Assembly: GCF_016583565.1 (NCBI RefSeq)
Contig: NZ_NRRF01000012.1
Location: 1-64,000, forward strand
Length of the DNA stretch: 64,000 bases
Reading direction: 5' to 3'
Source of the DNA: Thiocystis violacea
GTDB lineage: Bacteria > Pseudomonadota > Gammaproteobacteria > Chromatiales > Chromatiaceae
In this document: one piece after another, positions 16,565 through 26,144 of the stretch
Layout of the letters: each line of letters starts with the position of its first letter
Position numbering within the stretch: the first letter of the stretch is position 1
Program-made: the position numbers and the translations under genes
Notes under the pieces: model-generated
The model's database searches: none
What the model was told of the DNA's origin: nothing
What the model saw: the letters and a program-made list of their open reading frames with translations, nothing else

Positions 16565-17614
16565 ATGAGTCGCTATGATTTTGCGGTCTATATCGGCCGC
16601 TTTCAGCCCTTTCACGACGGTCATCTCGCTTGCGTTCGCCAAGCACTGGAGTTGGCGCCGCATCTCATCGTCCTCGTCGGCTCCATCAATCGCCCGAGAA
16701 ACATCCGCGATCCCTTCGGCTACGCGGAGCGTCGGGAGATGATCGAGGCCGCCATCCCGGCTGGTTTGCGCGACCGGGTGATCATCTCCGGGGTCTCGGA
16801 TCGGCTCTACAACCTGCCGCAGTGGGTCGCCGGCGTCCAGGCCGCCGTGGGCAGGATCGTGGGAGACGCGGCGGGGCAGGGGGCCTCCATCACCCTGGTC
16901 GGGCATCGTAAGGATCAAAGCTCGGACTATCTGGACCTCTTTCCGCAATGGGCCTTCAATCCCGTGGACGCGGTGAGCATCCTCTCGGCCACGGAGATCC
17001 GCGATGCGCTCTTCGGGGTTCCGGAAGAGGACATCGCCGGCGTGCTGAAGGGGCAACCGCTCCCAGAGGGCGTCAAATCCCAGTTGAGCGACTGGATCGA
17101 CGCACATGACGACGCCTGGCGGGCCTTGAGAAGTGAGTGGGCCTTCATCAAACGCTACCGGTCCCAGTTCGACGGATTGCGCTATCCGCCGATCTTCCAG
17201 ACCGTGGACGCGGTCGTGCTGCAGGCGGGGCACATCCTCCTGGTCGAGCGGGGCGCCCATCCGGGCAAGGGTCTGCTCGCGCTGCCTGGGGGTTTTCTGA
17301 ATGCCGAGGAGCGGATCGAGGACGCGGTCATTCGCGAGTTGCGCGAGGAGACGGGCATCAAGGTACCGGAACCCGTGCTGCGGGGGAGTCTCCGGGCGCG
17401 GGCCAGATATGACGATCCGCTGCGCTCGCTGCGCGGACGCACCATCACGGACGCCTTCCTCTTCGAGCTGCGACCGGGGCCGCTGCCGCGCATCAAGGGC
17501 GGCACCGATGCCCGGAAGGCGCAATGGACCTCGCTCGCGGAGTTCCAGTCGCTCGAGGCGCAGATCTTCGAGGACCACTTTCATATCGTCCAGGATCTGC
17601 TCGGGCGAATCTGA
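16565..17614 (+). CDS. Bifunctional NMN adenylyltransferase / Nudix ADP-ribose pyrophosphatase
   Basis: 349 residues from the ATG at 16565 with GGGGGA upstream. The N-terminal half is a NadM-type adenylyltransferase: the nucleotide-binding GRFQPFHDGH (residues 11-20, with the HxGH motif) and the LSATEIRD variant of the ISxTxxR motif. The C-terminal half carries a complete Nudix box (GG...AEERIEDAVIRELREETGI). The same fusion is known from cyanobacteria (slr0787) and Francisella. It joins ATP and nicotinamide mononucleotide to make NAD, while the Nudix half hydrolyses ADP-ribose. The next gene makes NMN from nicotinamide, so the two form a complete two-step salvage route. Confidence 0.93.
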   Translation: MSRYDFAVYIGRFQPFHDGHLACVRQALELAPHLIVLVGSINRPRNIRDPFGYAERREMIEAAIPAGLRDRVIISGVSDRLYNLPQWVAGVQAAVGRIVGDAAGQGASITLVGHRKDQSSDYLDLFPQWAFNPVDAVSILSATEIRDALFGVPEEDIAGVLKGQPLPEGVKSQLSDWIDAHDDAWRALRSEWAFIKRYRSQFDGLRYPPIFQTVDAVVLQAGHILLVERGAHPGKGLLALPGGFLNAEERIEDAVIRELREETGIKVPEPVLRGSLRARARYDDPLRSLRGRTITDAFLFELRPGPLPRIKGGTDARKAQWTSLAEFQSLEAQIFEDHFHIVQDLLGRI

Positions 17615-17663
17615 CGCGGTGGCGATCGGCGGGCGTCGCCTCGCTGATCCGCCGCAAGCATCC

Positions 17664-17681
17664 GGCCCTCGCGCGAGGGCC
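17664..17681. promoter_or_regulatory. 18-bp perfect palindrome between the salvage genes
   Basis: GGCCCTCGCGCGAGGGCC lies 50 bases after the NadM-Nudix stop and 41 before the NAMPT-like ATG. It may be an attenuating hairpin or a protein site; the sequence alone does not decide. Confidence 0.35.
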
Positions 17682-17722
17682 ACACATACCCCGGGGGTTC
17701 CGGGGTCGAACGGGAGAGACCC

Positions 17723-19171
17723 ATGAAGATCGACACACTGGCCAAGCTGCAGTCCAATTTCATCCTCAACACGGATTCCTACAAGGAGTCCCATTACGCA
17801 CAGTTTCCGCAGGGCACGGAAGCCATTCTCAGCTATGTCGAGTCCAGGGGAGGGCGGTTCGATCGGACCCTGTTCTTCGGGCTCCAGATGTTCGTCCAGG
17901 AGTATCTGAGCCGCCCCATCACCCGCGAGATGATCGACGAAGCGGCGGATTTCTACGCACGCCACATGCCGGGCTCGCCGTTCAATCGAGGCGGTTGGGA
18001 TGACATCCTCGAGCGGCACGCGGGCTTTCTGCCGATTCGCATTCGGGCCGTCGCCGAGGGTTCGGTGGTGCCGATTCGACAGGTTCTAGCGACGATCGCC
18101 TCGACGGATGAACGGATTCCCTGGATTGGGCAGTTCGCCGAGACGGCCATCCTGCGCGCGATCTGGTATCCCACGACGGTTGCCACCATCAGCTGGCAGG
18201 TCAAGGCGTTGATCCGGCGCTACCTGGAGCGGACCTCGGAGACACTGGCTGGCCTGCCCTTCATGCTGCACGATTTCGGGGGACGGGGTGTCAGCTCATT
18301 GGAATCCGCGGCCCTCGGCGGCGCGGCACACCTCGTGAGCTTCCAAGGATCGGATACCGTTCCTGGCGTGATTGCCGCAAATACCTACTATGACGCGGAG
18401 ATGTCCGCTTTTTCGATACCAGCAGCCGAACACTCCACCATCACGGCCTGGGGGGAGGCACGTGAGGTCGAGGCCTATCGGAACATGCTCGAGCGCTTCG
18501 CGCGGCCAGGAGGCATCTTGGCCGTCGTCTCAGACTCCTATGATCTCGAACGCGCCATCGGCTTCTGGAATCAGGAGCTGCGTCAGCAAGTCATCGACTC
18601 CGGCGCGACGCTCGTCATCCGGCCAGACTCTGGGCACCCGCCCACCGTGGTCCGTCGAACCCTGGAGCAATTGGCGGCGGGTTATGGCACCCGCACGAAC
18701 GCCAAGGGCTACCGGGTGCTCAATCATGTCCGCGTCATCCAAGGCGATGGCATCGAGTACGACTCGATCGGTGACATCCTGGCAGAGGTCGAACGGGCGG
18801 GTTTCTCGGCCGAGAACCTCGCCTTTGGGATGGGCGGCGCGCTTCTGCAACGCCTGGATCGCGACACCCAGAGATTCGCGCTCAAGGCCTGCGCCATCAA
18901 GATCGACGGCGCGTGGCAAGACGTGTTCAAACGGCCGAAAGAGGATCCGGAGAAGGCATCCAAACGGGGCCGTTTGACGCTGTTGCATAACGCCGAGTTT
19001 GGCGCCTGGCGAACGCAGCGAGTCGAGACGCCCATCGAACCGGGATGGGGAGAGGCCTTGGCGCTGGTCTACGAGGACGGGGTCATGCACCAGCGCCAGA
19101 CCCTGGCGGAAATCCGAGCGAGGGCGGATGCCGCCCTGGACGGATTCATGGCTAACTCAACAGCGCGCTGA
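17723..19171 (+). CDS. nadV: Nicotinamide phosphoribosyltransferase (NAMPT/NadV type)
   Basis: 482 residues, the length of eukaryote-like NAMPT rather than of the shorter nicotinate enzymes. Hallmarks are NFILNTDSYKESHY at the N-terminus, HDFGGRGVSS, IPAAEHSTITAWG with the catalytic His, and VVIRPDSGHPP-like IRPDSG. It transfers phosphoribosyl from PRPP to nicotinamide, giving NMN, which the preceding bifunctional enzyme adenylates. GGGAGAG precedes the ATG. No Nrt/NiaR-type operator is evident. Homologues are sporadic in bacteria and also found in phages; base composition here does not differ obviously from its neighbours. Confidence 0.92.
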   Translation: MKIDTLAKLQSNFILNTDSYKESHYAQFPQGTEAILSYVESRGGRFDRTLFFGLQMFVQEYLSRPITREMIDEAADFYARHMPGSPFNRGGWDDILERHAGFLPIRIRAVAEGSVVPIRQVLATIASTDERIPWIGQFAETAILRAIWYPTTVATISWQVKALIRRYLERTSETLAGLPFMLHDFGGRGVSSLESAALGGAAHLVSFQGSDTVPGVIAANTYYDAEMSAFSIPAAEHSTITAWGEAREVEAYRNMLERFARPGGILAVVSDSYDLERAIGFWNQELRQQVIDSGATLVIRPDSGHPPTVVRRTLEQLAAGYGTRTNAKGYRVLNHVRVIQGDGIEYDSIGDILAEVERAGFSAENLAFGMGGALLQRLDRDTQRFALKACAIKIDGAWQDVFKRPKEDPEKASKRGRLTLLHNAEFGAWRTQRVETPIEPGWGEALALVYEDGVMHQRQTLAEIRARADAALDGFMANSTAR

Positions 19172-19182
19172 TTCTGGCCGAA

Positions 19183-19222
19183 GACGCGCCGGCCGGAGGC
19201 TCATGCGAGCCTTCGGCGCGTC
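19183..19222 (+). terminator. Hairpin after the NAMPT-like gene
   Basis: GACGCGCCG...AGGCTC and GAGCCT...CGGCGCGTC pair around an ATGC loop, with a short bulge in the left arm. It begins 12 bases after the stop codon. No T-run follows. A second clean hairpin with 9-bp arms (GTGGCACCG / CGGTGCCAC, 19342-19364) lies between the convergent nadV and mnmE genes and could serve either strand. Nothing else is visible in 19223-19418. Confidence 0.55.
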
Positions 19223-19418
19223 GCTCTAGGTGATTTCCGGGAAACAACCTACCAACAGTCCGGCAGGCCCTGGCGGGTGGGAGTGATCCAGGCGTTTGAA
19301 CACATGTCGAGCGGGGTTGGCGCAGAGCGCCGAAGAGGCGCGTGGCACCGCAGAGCGGTGCCACGAGATGGGAAAAAGAATCTCGGCCTCTTGGGCCATC
19401 TCATTCCCGGAACTCGCC

Positions 19419-20756
19419 TCATTTTCCGAGACAGAAGCTCGCGAAGATCCTCCCGAGGAGGTCGTCGGACGTGAACTGGCCGGTGATTTCTCCGAAGACA
19501 TGCTGGGCGAGATGCAGCTCTTCAGCCACCAGCTCTGCCCCAGCACGATCATCCAAATTCCCGAGCGCGCGCTCGAGGTGACCCAGTCCCCGCGTGAGGG
19601 CGTCGACATGACGTCGACGTGCGATGAAGGCACCTTCCTGATCCGCGGCCAAACCGGCGCGTGCCTTCAGATGCTCGCGCAAGAGCCCAAGGCCTTCACC
19701 CGTTCTCACGGAAAGCGCGATCTCCGGGCCATCCGCGACCTCCGTCATGCGCGCCGGCTCGCCCAGGATGTCGATCTTGTTCCTGACGCGGGTGACCGGG
19801 ATGTCGGTCGGCAGTGAGCCAGCTGTCGTCGCATCCGGGCCGATTCGGGCGTCATAGACCCAGAGCACCACGTCCGCCTGGACCACGGCATCGCGGGCCC
19901 GTCGGACGCCCTCCCGCTCGACGGGATCGTCGCTCTCGCGCATGCCGGCCGTGTCGACGATCCGGATCGGGAGTCCGTCTACCTGGACATCGACCTTGAG
20001 GAGATCGCGTGTGGTCCCCGGAATATCGGTCACGATCGCTGTATCGGCGCCGGACAGCGCGTTGAGCAGACTGGATTTGCCGACGTTGGGCGAGCCCGCG
20101 ATGACGACCGCCAGACCCTCACGAATCACCTGGCCTCGATGCGCCTCGGAGAGGATTTGCCGTGTCGAGGCGACGAGTTCGACGAGATCCGCCCTGACGC
20201 TCGATTCGGTGAGCAGATCGATGTCCTCGTCGGGGAAATCCAGAGTCGCCTCGACATACATCCGCAGTTGGATGAGGTGCTCGATCAGTGCATGAATGCG
20301 TCGCGAAAAGGCGCCTTGCAGGCTGCGCCCGGCGAGACGGACGGCGAGCGTCGTGGAGCTCTCGATGAGATCGGCAATGGCTTCCGCTTGGGCGAGATCC
20401 ACTTTCCCATTGAGGAAGGCGCGCTCGCTGAACTCGCCGGGCCGGGCCAGCCTGGCGCCAAGCTCCAGACAGCGGCGCAGCAGGAGATCCATGACCACCG
20501 GACCGCCATGGCCCTGAAGCTCGAGCACGTCCTCACCCGTGAAGGACTTCGGTCCGGGAAAGAAGAGGGCGATGCCTTGATCGATGAAGTCGCCGTTGGC
20601 TTCGAGGAAGACACCAAGGCTCGCATAACGAGGCTGCGGGGCTCGACCGAGGATTCCCTGCGCGATCTCCACGACACGCGGCCCACTTACCCGCACGATG
20701 CCGACGCCGCCGATCCCCGGCGGCGTGGCAACGGCGGCAATGGTGTCCGTGGCCAT
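19419..20756 (-). CDS. mnmE: tRNA modification GTPase MnmE
   Basis: 445 residues. The N-terminal tetrahydrofolate-binding domain starts TDTIAAVATPPGIGGVGIVR, and the G domain has GSPNVGKSS (G1), DIPGTTRD (G2/G3 region), DTAG and NKID. The extreme C-terminus FCLGK keeps the catalytic cysteine of the CxGK motif. With MnmG it builds the cmnm5 modification on wobble U34 of several tRNAs. It is the last gene of rpmH-rnpA-yidD-yidC-mnmE, 18 bases after yidC, the classical gammaproteobacterial order. Confidence 0.97.
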   Translation of the reverse strand: MATDTIAAVATPPGIGGVGIVRVSGPRVVEIAQGILGRAPQPRYASLGVFLEANGDFIDQGIALFFPGPKSFTGEDVLELQGHGGPVVMDLLLRRCLELGARLARPGEFSERAFLNGKVDLAQAEAIADLIESSTTLAVRLAGRSLQGAFSRRIHALIEHLIQLRMYVEATLDFPDEDIDLLTESSVRADLVELVASTRQILSEAHRGQVIREGLAVVIAGSPNVGKSSLLNALSGADTAIVTDIPGTTRDLLKVDVQVDGLPIRIVDTAGMRESDDPVEREGVRRARDAVVQADVVLWVYDARIGPDATTAGSLPTDIPVTRVRNKIDILGEPARMTEVADGPEIALSVRTGEGLGLLREHLKARAGLAADQEGAFIARRRHVDALTRGLGHLERALGNLDDRAGAELVAEELHLAQHVFGEITGQFTSDDLLGRIFASFCLGK

Positions 20757-20774
20757 GGCCTCGGCGCGTGCGGC

Positions 20775-22445
20775 CTATCTCCGGCGCTTGGCGGCTTCTT
20801 TCTCGATGTTGCGCGTGATATGCCATTGCTGCGCGATCGAAAGGAGGTTGTTCACCGTCCAGTAGAGCACCAGGCCCGAGGGGAAGAAGGCGAAGAAGAC
20901 CGTGAAGACGAACGGCAGGCTCATCATGATCTTGGCCTGCATCGGATCTGGCGGTGCCGGGTTCAGCTTCTGCTGGGCGAACATGGAGACGCCCATGATC
21001 AGCGGCAACACATAGTAGGGATCCGGCGCGGAGAGGTTATTGAGCCAGAGGGCGAATGGGGCCTGACGCATTTCGACGCTATCGAGAAGCACCCAATAGA
21101 GCGAGATGAAGACCGGAATTTGGATCAGGATCGGCAAACATCCGCCGAGTGGGTTGATCTTCTCCGTCTTGTAGAGCTCCATCATCGCTTGATTGAGGCG
21201 CTGCTTGTCGTCGCCGTAGCGATCCTTGAGCGCCTGCATCCGCGGAGTCAGCTGCCGCATGTTGGCCATGGAACGGTAGCTGGTTTCGGACAGCTTGTAG
21301 AAACCGGCCTTGATGAGAATGGTCAGGAAGATGATCGACCAGCCCCAGTTCCCAACCAAGGAGTGGATGGCCGTGAGCAGCCAGAAGATGGGCTTCGCAA
21401 TGACCGTCAGCCAACCGTAGTCGACCGCCAATTCCAGCCCTGGCGCAATGGTTTCGAGTGTGTTCTGCAGCTTCGGCCCGATGAAGAGCTGATTCTCGAA
21501 CGTATGAGAAGCGCTCGGGGCGATGCTGACAGCCGGGGAGTACTTCCCGATGATGTAGCGCGAATCGCCCAGGACACTGGTATAGAAGCTCTCCGCAATG
21601 CCGCGTGGCGGAATCCAGGCCGCCATGAAGTAGTGCTGAATCATCGAGATCCAGCCGTCCGTGACGGTCTTGTCCAGCTTGCCCTTCGTCATGTCGTCGA
21701 AGGAGACCTTCTTGTACTTATCCTCGGGGCTGTAGTAGACGCCACCCGTGAAGGTATGGATGAACTTGGCTTCGTTGGGATCGTGGAGCTCGGTGCGCTG
21801 GAGTTGGTTGTATTCGCGGGCGACCAACGCCGTACCCGTGCCGTTGCTCACTGATTGCTTCGTGTCGATCAAGTAGCTGCCGCGCGAAAACCTGTAGGTC
21901 TTGGTGACCTCCACGCCAGCGCCGTTCGACCAGACCAGGACGACCTCCAGTGCGTCGCCGTCGCCAAGGCTGTAGCTCGCCTTGGCACTCGAGAAAATGG
22001 CCTCGTGAGTCGGCAATGCCGACGCCTTCTCACCAAGCAGACCGGACTGCGAGATGAACATGTTGGGTGGGGACGGCTTCATGAGCCGGTACTTGTCATC
22101 CGGCTCTTGGGGCGTGACAGGATAGTCCAGCAGCCAAACGCTGCTGATGGTGCCGCCGCGCGGCGAGATATCCACCCGGAGAACGTCGGTTTCCACGCGG
22201 ATCGGAGCCAAGCCAGATGCTTCGGTGCCTTCGGCAGATGACATGCCCGAGGTGACAGCGTCCGGGGTGGTCGCGACTGCGGGCACGCCGGCAATCTCCG
22301 GAGATGGAATGCTCGGTGCAACCAGGGTCTGCTCCGCCGTCGACTGGGGCTCCATGGGCCGCGCGTAGTCTTGCATCCAGGACTCGTAGATCAGGAACAG
22401 CACCGCGGCAAGTGCAAGAACAAGGAACAAGCGCTGGTTATCCAT
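20775..22445 (-). CDS. yidC: Membrane protein insertase YidC
   Basis: 556 residues, the full gram-negative form. The start is the ATG at 22445 ([20 protein letters not shown], the first membrane helix); the frame opens further upstream, but that part overlaps yidD. A large periplasmic beta domain (about 60-340) is followed by the five-helix insertase core, including [17 protein letters not shown] and [20 protein letters not shown]. The C-terminus is basic (KEAAKRRR) for ribosome contact. It inserts membrane proteins alone or with SecYEG. Its start overlaps the yidD stop by eight bases. Confidence 0.97.
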   Translation of the reverse strand: MDNQRLFLVLALAAVLFLIYESWMQDYARPMEPQSTAEQTLVAPSIPSPEIAGVPAVATTPDAVTSGMSSAEGTEASGLAPIRVETDVLRVDISPRGGTISSVWLLDYPVTPQEPDDKYRLMKPSPPNMFISQSGLLGEKASALPTHEAIFSSAKASYSLGDGDALEVVLVWSNGAGVEVTKTYRFSRGSYLIDTKQSVSNGTGTALVAREYNQLQRTELHDPNEAKFIHTFTGGVYYSPEDKYKKVSFDDMTKGKLDKTVTDGWISMIQHYFMAAWIPPRGIAESFYTSVLGDSRYIIGKYSPAVSIAPSASHTFENQLFIGPKLQNTLETIAPGLELAVDYGWLTVIAKPIFWLLTAIHSLVGNWGWSIIFLTILIKAGFYKLSETSYRSMANMRQLTPRMQALKDRYGDDKQRLNQAMMELYKTEKINPLGGCLPILIQIPVFISLYWVLLDSVEMRQAPFALWLNNLSAPDPYYVLPLIMGVSMFAQQKLNPAPPDPMQAKIMMSLPFVFTVFFAFFPSGLVLYWTVNNLLSIAQQWHITRNIEKEAAKRRR

Positions 22446-22674
22446 GAATCGTGGTCTGCCTTTCGTGTGGGACTGGGTCGATGCCACCCGGATGCCAGGG
22501 GTGACACCGCGACAAGCGGCGCACAGCCAGATAGCTCCCGTGGAAGATGCCGTGTCGCTCGATGGCCTCGACGGCATAGTGGGAGCAGGAAGGGTAGAAG
22601 CGGCAATGTGGGCCGAGGAGCGGACTGATCAGGTACTGGTAAATCTTGATCAGGCCGATCAAGAATCGACGCAT
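22438..22674 (-). CDS. yidD: Membrane protein insertion efficiency factor YidD
   Basis: 78 residues from the ATG at 22674, which has AGGAAA upstream; the frame extends further 5' but only inside rnpA. The signature is clear: [20 protein letters not shown], then [11 protein letters not shown] and [19 protein letters not shown]. YidD is a small amphipathic protein that assists YidC and is almost always encoded between rnpA and yidC. It overlaps rnpA at its 5' end and yidC at its 3' end. Confidence 0.95.
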   Translation of the reverse strand: MRRFLIGLIKIYQYLISPLLGPHCRFYPSCSHYAVEAIERHGIFHGSYLAVRRLSRCHPWHPGGIDPVPHERQTTIHG

Positions 22675-23045
22675 GGTGATTTCCTGATGGTAGCCCAAGC
22701 GTGCTCTAGGGTGTCGAAGAGCCGCTGGCTTGGCATGGTCGGCGCGCCACGCGCGCACAGGACAACGACGTCAACGCTTGGAAGCCGCTGCCAGTTGAGC
22801 CGAAAGCTCTCGCGGGCGATCCGTTTCAACCGGCTCCGATCGACGGAGCGGCGGGCGCATTTCTTTGAGATGGCGAGACCGAGTCGCGCGGACGTCAGAC
22901 CATTGGGTCGATACAGCACGACGTATCCGCCCCGGCCTGTCTTTAGAGGCTCAGCGAAGATGCGCTGGAACTGTCCGGAGTTTGTGAGTCTCCGGGCACG
23001 CGGAAAGCGCTGGTCCGAGCGGCCAGTCGTATCCGTGGCGCTCAG
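22659..23045 (-). CDS. rnpA: Ribonuclease P protein component (non-canonical CTG start)
   Basis: The conserved protein runs [17 protein letters not shown]...[28 protein letters not shown], matching RnpA; the usual RNR motif is here DRSRLKR. In this frame there is no ATG, GTG or TTG before the conserved start: the first canonical codon, a GTG at 22919, is in the middle of the protein. The best candidate is CTG at 23045, which overlaps the rpmH stop as CTGA and gives 128 residues, about normal. RnpA binds the catalytic RNA and helps mature tRNA 5' ends. The true start needs protein or ribosome data. Confidence 0.85.
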   Translation of the reverse strand: MSATDTTGRSDQRFPRARRLTNSGQFQRIFAEPLKTGRGGYVVLYRPNGLTSARLGLAISKKCARRSVDRSRLKRIARESFRLNWQRLPSVDVVVLCARGAPTMPSQRLFDTLEHAWATIRKSPCVDS

Positions 23046-23176
23046 GGTGCCAGGCGGACGCGGCCCTTGGCGCGGCGTGCGCTCAAAACCTTGCGGCCGT
23101 TGCGCGTCGCGCTGCGGGCACGGAAACCATGGGTGCGAGCCCGCTTCAGGCGGCTAGGTTGGAAAGTGCGCTTCAT
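23042..23176 (-). CDS. rpmH: 50S ribosomal protein L34
   Basis: 44 residues starting [20 protein letters not shown] and ending KGRVRLAP; very basic and of exactly the family length. It is the first gene of the rpmH-rnpA-yidD-yidC-mnmE operon and diverges from dnaA. A good sigma70 promoter lies about 70 bases upstream (23245-23273). Confidence 0.98.
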   Translation of the reverse strand: MKRTFQPSRLKRARTHGFRARSATRNGRKVLSARRAKGRVRLAP

Positions 23177-23244
23177 GAACGGTACTCCAAGGGTCGAAGA
23201 GGGTGAGGTGCGGGCCTGTGAGAACCCGCTAGAAAAGGGCCGGA

Positions 23245-23273
23245 AATGTAGGCAATTTTTGATGGAAAGTCAA
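23245..23273 (-). promoter_or_regulatory. Promoter of rpmH
   Basis: On the minus strand TTGACT (23273-23268) and TACATT (23250-23245) are spaced exactly 17 bases, upstream of the rpmH ATG at 23176. Confidence 0.75.
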
Positions 23274-23304
23274 TGGCCCAAACGCATTTGCCGGACGTCG
23301 TGGT

Positions 23305-23335
23305 TGTGGATAAGTCGACCGGGGGGCGCTAGACT
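23305..23335 (+). promoter_or_regulatory. DnaA box and probable dnaA promoter region
   Basis: TGTGGATAA at 23305-23313 is the complement of the perfect DnaA box TTATCCACA. A -10-like TAGACT sits at 23330-23335, so the box would lie over the -35 zone of a dnaA promoter, consistent with autoregulation. It is the only perfect box I find in the rpmH-dnaA gap. Confidence 0.6.
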
Positions 23336-23461
23336 GCCGAAGCGGTCGACATGCGGCCCAGGCGTGCCTGGTCCTAGCTGAGGCCGCCCTGCCGTATCCA
23401 GCCAATCAAAAGGATGGGGGTGTGCCTCGCACCGAGCCGTCCAATTCGAACGAGACAACAG

Positions 23462-24814
23462 ATGTCGGGAATAGGTATTGATGTTTGGGATCAATGTGTC
23501 AGACATCTCAAAGGGGAGCTGACGTCAGCGGAGTTCAACACCTGGATCCTGCCGCTGCAGGCACGGGTCGACGGCTCGCAGCTCAGGCTTCTCGCACCCA
23601 ACAGATTCGTCCTGGATTGGACGCACAAGCACTACGAGCAGCGGCTCCTGCAGCTTTGCGCCGATTACAGCAAGGGTGTGGTTTCCCAGATTCGCTTCGA
23701 GGTCGGTGCGTTCGATCGGGCGACCGAGACCGGCCAGGGCGGCAGCGATCCAGGGAGCGGCAACACAGGCCCAGAGCTGCAGCAGAGGCGTGCGAGTGCG
23801 AATCTGAATGCCGATTTCACCTTCGATACCTTCGTCGAAGGCAAGTCAAATCAGCTCGCGCGGGCGGCTTCCATGCAGATCGCGCAGAATCCCGGTACGG
23901 CTTACAACCCCTTGTTCATCTACGGGGGGGTGGGACTGGGCAAGACGCATCTCATGCACGCGGTGGGCAACGTCATTCTGGCATCGAATCCGGGCTCACG
24001 GGTGATCTATCTGCACTCTGAGCGCTTCGTGGCGGAGATGATCAAGGCCCTGCAGCACAACAGGATCGACGAATTCAAGAAAACCTACCGATCCGTCAAT
24101 GCCTTGCTGATCGACGATGTGCAGTTCTTCGCCGGGAAGGAGCGCTCGCAGGAGGAGTTCTTTCACACCTTCAACGCGCTCTTCGAGTCGCGGCAGCAAA
24201 TCGTGCTGTCGAGCGATCGCTTCCCTAAGGAAGTAGTGGGACTGGAGGAGCGTTTGCGCTCGCGCTTTGGCTGGGGCCTCACTGTATCGATCGATCCGCC
24301 GGATCTCGAAACCAGCGTGGCCATCTTGCATTGCAAGGCGACCCAGCTCGGCATCGAGCTCCCCGAGGACGTCGCCTTCTTCGTCGGGCGCCGGATCCGC
24401 TCGAATGTCCGCGAGCTCGAGGGCGCGTTACGACGCCTTGTCGCCAACGCACAGTTCACGGGCAAGCCCATCACGCTCGAGTTCTCCAAGCACGCCTTGC
24501 GGGATGTCCTCGCCGCACAGGACAAGCAAGTGAGCATCGAGAACATCCAGAAGACGGTCGCGGAGTATTTCAAGCTACGCACATCCGACCTCCTGTCCGC
24601 GAAACGCAGCCGCTCGCTCGCCAGACCGAGGCAGATCGCCATGGCCCTGGCAAAAGAGTTGACGAAGCACAGTCTTCCCGAAATCGGCAGTGCGTTCGGT
24701 GGTCGCGACCATACGACCGTGCTTCACGCGACCCGCAAGATCAAGAGCTTGAGGGAAAGCGATGCCGGGGTCGAAGAGGACTACAAGAACCTGTTGAGAA
24801 TACTCAATGCATAG
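23462..24814 (+). CDS. dnaA: Chromosomal replication initiator DnaA
   Basis: 450 residues from the ATG at 23462. Domain I (about 1-85) has the expected [10 protein letters not shown]. Domain II is short and Gly/Ser-rich (about 88-112). The AAA+ domain carries Walker A GGVGLGKT (155-162) and Walker B LLIDDV (215-220). Domain IV ends with the DnaA signature around [11 protein letters not shown]. It binds TTATCCACA boxes, three of which lie in the flanking gaps, and opens the origin. The order dnaA-dnaN-recF-gyrB follows on the same strand, while rpmH-rnpA-yidDC-mnmE diverges. Confidence 0.98.
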   Translation: MSGIGIDVWDQCVRHLKGELTSAEFNTWILPLQARVDGSQLRLLAPNRFVLDWTHKHYEQRLLQLCADYSKGVVSQIRFEVGAFDRATETGQGGSDPGSGNTGPELQQRRASANLNADFTFDTFVEGKSNQLARAASMQIAQNPGTAYNPLFIYGGVGLGKTHLMHAVGNVILASNPGSRVIYLHSERFVAEMIKALQHNRIDEFKKTYRSVNALLIDDVQFFAGKERSQEEFFHTFNALFESRQQIVLSSDRFPKEVVGLEERLRSRFGWGLTVSIDPPDLETSVAILHCKATQLGIELPEDVAFFVGRRIRSNVRELEGALRRLVANAQFTGKPITLEFSKHALRDVLAAQDKQVSIENIQKTVAEYFKLRTSDLLSAKRSRSLARPRQIAMALAKELTKHSLPEIGSAFGGRDHTTVLHATRKIKSLRESDAGVEEDYKNLLRILNA

Positions 24815-25010
24815 CTGTGCAAAAGCTGTGGGCAGATTTGGCGATCCTGTCCGCTCGTTATTTATCCACAGATTCACCAGTAGATGTCCAGGTCGCTCGA
24901 CGAGCGCAGACGGCTGTTTTATATCGAATTAGTGGAAAAAATCCAGTTATCCACAGACCTTATCATTACAATCTTGATATCTATTTATCTAATTGAGTAG
25001 GGAGCCGTCC
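24815..25010. other. Candidate oriC / origin element between dnaA and dnaN
   Basis: Two perfect TTATCCACA boxes (24862-24870 and 24948-24956) in the same orientation precede an AT-rich stretch (about 24957-24996) just before the dnaN RBS, a plausible unwinding element. It may be the replication origin or a secondary DnaA-binding region; the rpmH-dnaA gap is the rival site, with one perfect box. Confidence 0.55.
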
Positions 25011-26111
25011 ATGGATTTCGTCGCGAACCGCGAAGTCTTTCTGCCCGCCATCAACAAGGTCATCGGCGTTGTCGAAAGACGTCAGACGCTGCCGATTCTT
25101 GGCAATCTCTTACTCGTCGCCCGGGGGGAAGGCGTCACGCTGACAGGGAGCGATCTGGAAGTGGAAGTTCGGACGGACTTTCCCGCGACCGTGAAGGAGG
25201 AGGGGGAAACCACCATTCCGGCACGAAAGCTATCGGATATCTGCCGAAATCTCAGCGACGGGGCAGAGATTCGCTTGCGATTGCAGAACGAACGCTGCGT
25301 GGTCACGTCCGGGAGGGGGCGGTTTGCGCTCGGCTATCTACCCGCGGGTGGTTTTCCGACCATGGAGCACGAAGACCGGGGCTTCGAGCTGAGCATCAAG
25401 GAGCGAGAGCTCAAGCGGCTGCTCGACAAGAGCGCATTCGCCATGGCGCAACAGGATGTTCGCTACTACCTGAATGGCCTCCTCATCGAGGTCAACAGCT
25501 CGAGCCTGATTGCAGTTGCGACAGACGGTCATCGGCTGGCGAAGTTCGTCGTAAAGACCGATCTCGCCGTGGACGCTGCGCGGCAGGTCATCGTGCCGAA
25601 CAAGACAGTGATGGAGTTGCGTCGGCAGCTCACGGCTTCCGACGACGAGGTGCGGGTGTGGTTGGGAGAGAAGAGTCTTCGCGTGTTCGTGGGGCCCATG
25701 ACGATGACATCTAAGTTGGTGGACGGTCGCTATCCGGAGTACGAGCGGGTCATCCCGCGGGATGTTGGCGAGGTCGCTGTGATTGGGAAGGACGCGCTCC
25801 GTCATGCCTTGTCGCGGACGGCCATTTTGTCGAACGAGAAATATCGAGGTGTGCGCCTGAGCTTGGCGGAGGGCACCCTCAAGCTGCTCGCGCACAATCC
25901 CGAGCAAGAAGAAGCGGAGGAGGAGATCGAGATCGAGTTCGATGGGGAGGCGCTGTCGGGTGCCTTCAACGTCGCTTACATGATGGACGTCCTTGGCGCG
26001 GTTGACGTGGACAAGGTGCAGATTCAGTTTCATAGCGGGAACAAGAGTTCCGTGTGGCGCGGGCTGGGGGCGGAGGACGAGACCTTCGTGGTCATGCCGA
26101 TGCGAATTTGA
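25011..26111 (+). CDS. dnaN: DNA polymerase III sliding clamp (beta subunit)
   Basis: 366 residues from the ATG at 25011, with GGAG upstream; the normal bacterial clamp length. It has three repeated clamp domains, DGHRLAKF in the middle domain, and the typical C-terminus ending ETFVVMPMRI. The dimer encircles DNA and tethers Pol III. recF follows after 33 bases, in the standard dnaA-dnaN-recF-gyrB order. Confidence 0.98.
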   Translation: MDFVANREVFLPAINKVIGVVERRQTLPILGNLLLVARGEGVTLTGSDLEVEVRTDFPATVKEEGETTIPARKLSDICRNLSDGAEIRLRLQNERCVVTSGRGRFALGYLPAGGFPTMEHEDRGFELSIKERELKRLLDKSAFAMAQQDVRYYLNGLLIEVNSSSLIAVATDGHRLAKFVVKTDLAVDAARQVIVPNKTVMELRRQLTASDDEVRVWLGEKSLRVFVGPMTMTSKLVDGRYPEYERVIPRDVGEVAVIGKDALRHALSRTAILSNEKYRGVRLSLAEGTLKLLAHNPEQEEAEEEIEIEFDGEALSGAFNVAYMMDVLGAVDVDKVQIQFHSGNKSSVWRGLGAEDETFVVMPMRI

Positions 26112-26144
26112 CGGACGATTTCGGCGGAGACGACTTCGGCGGAT

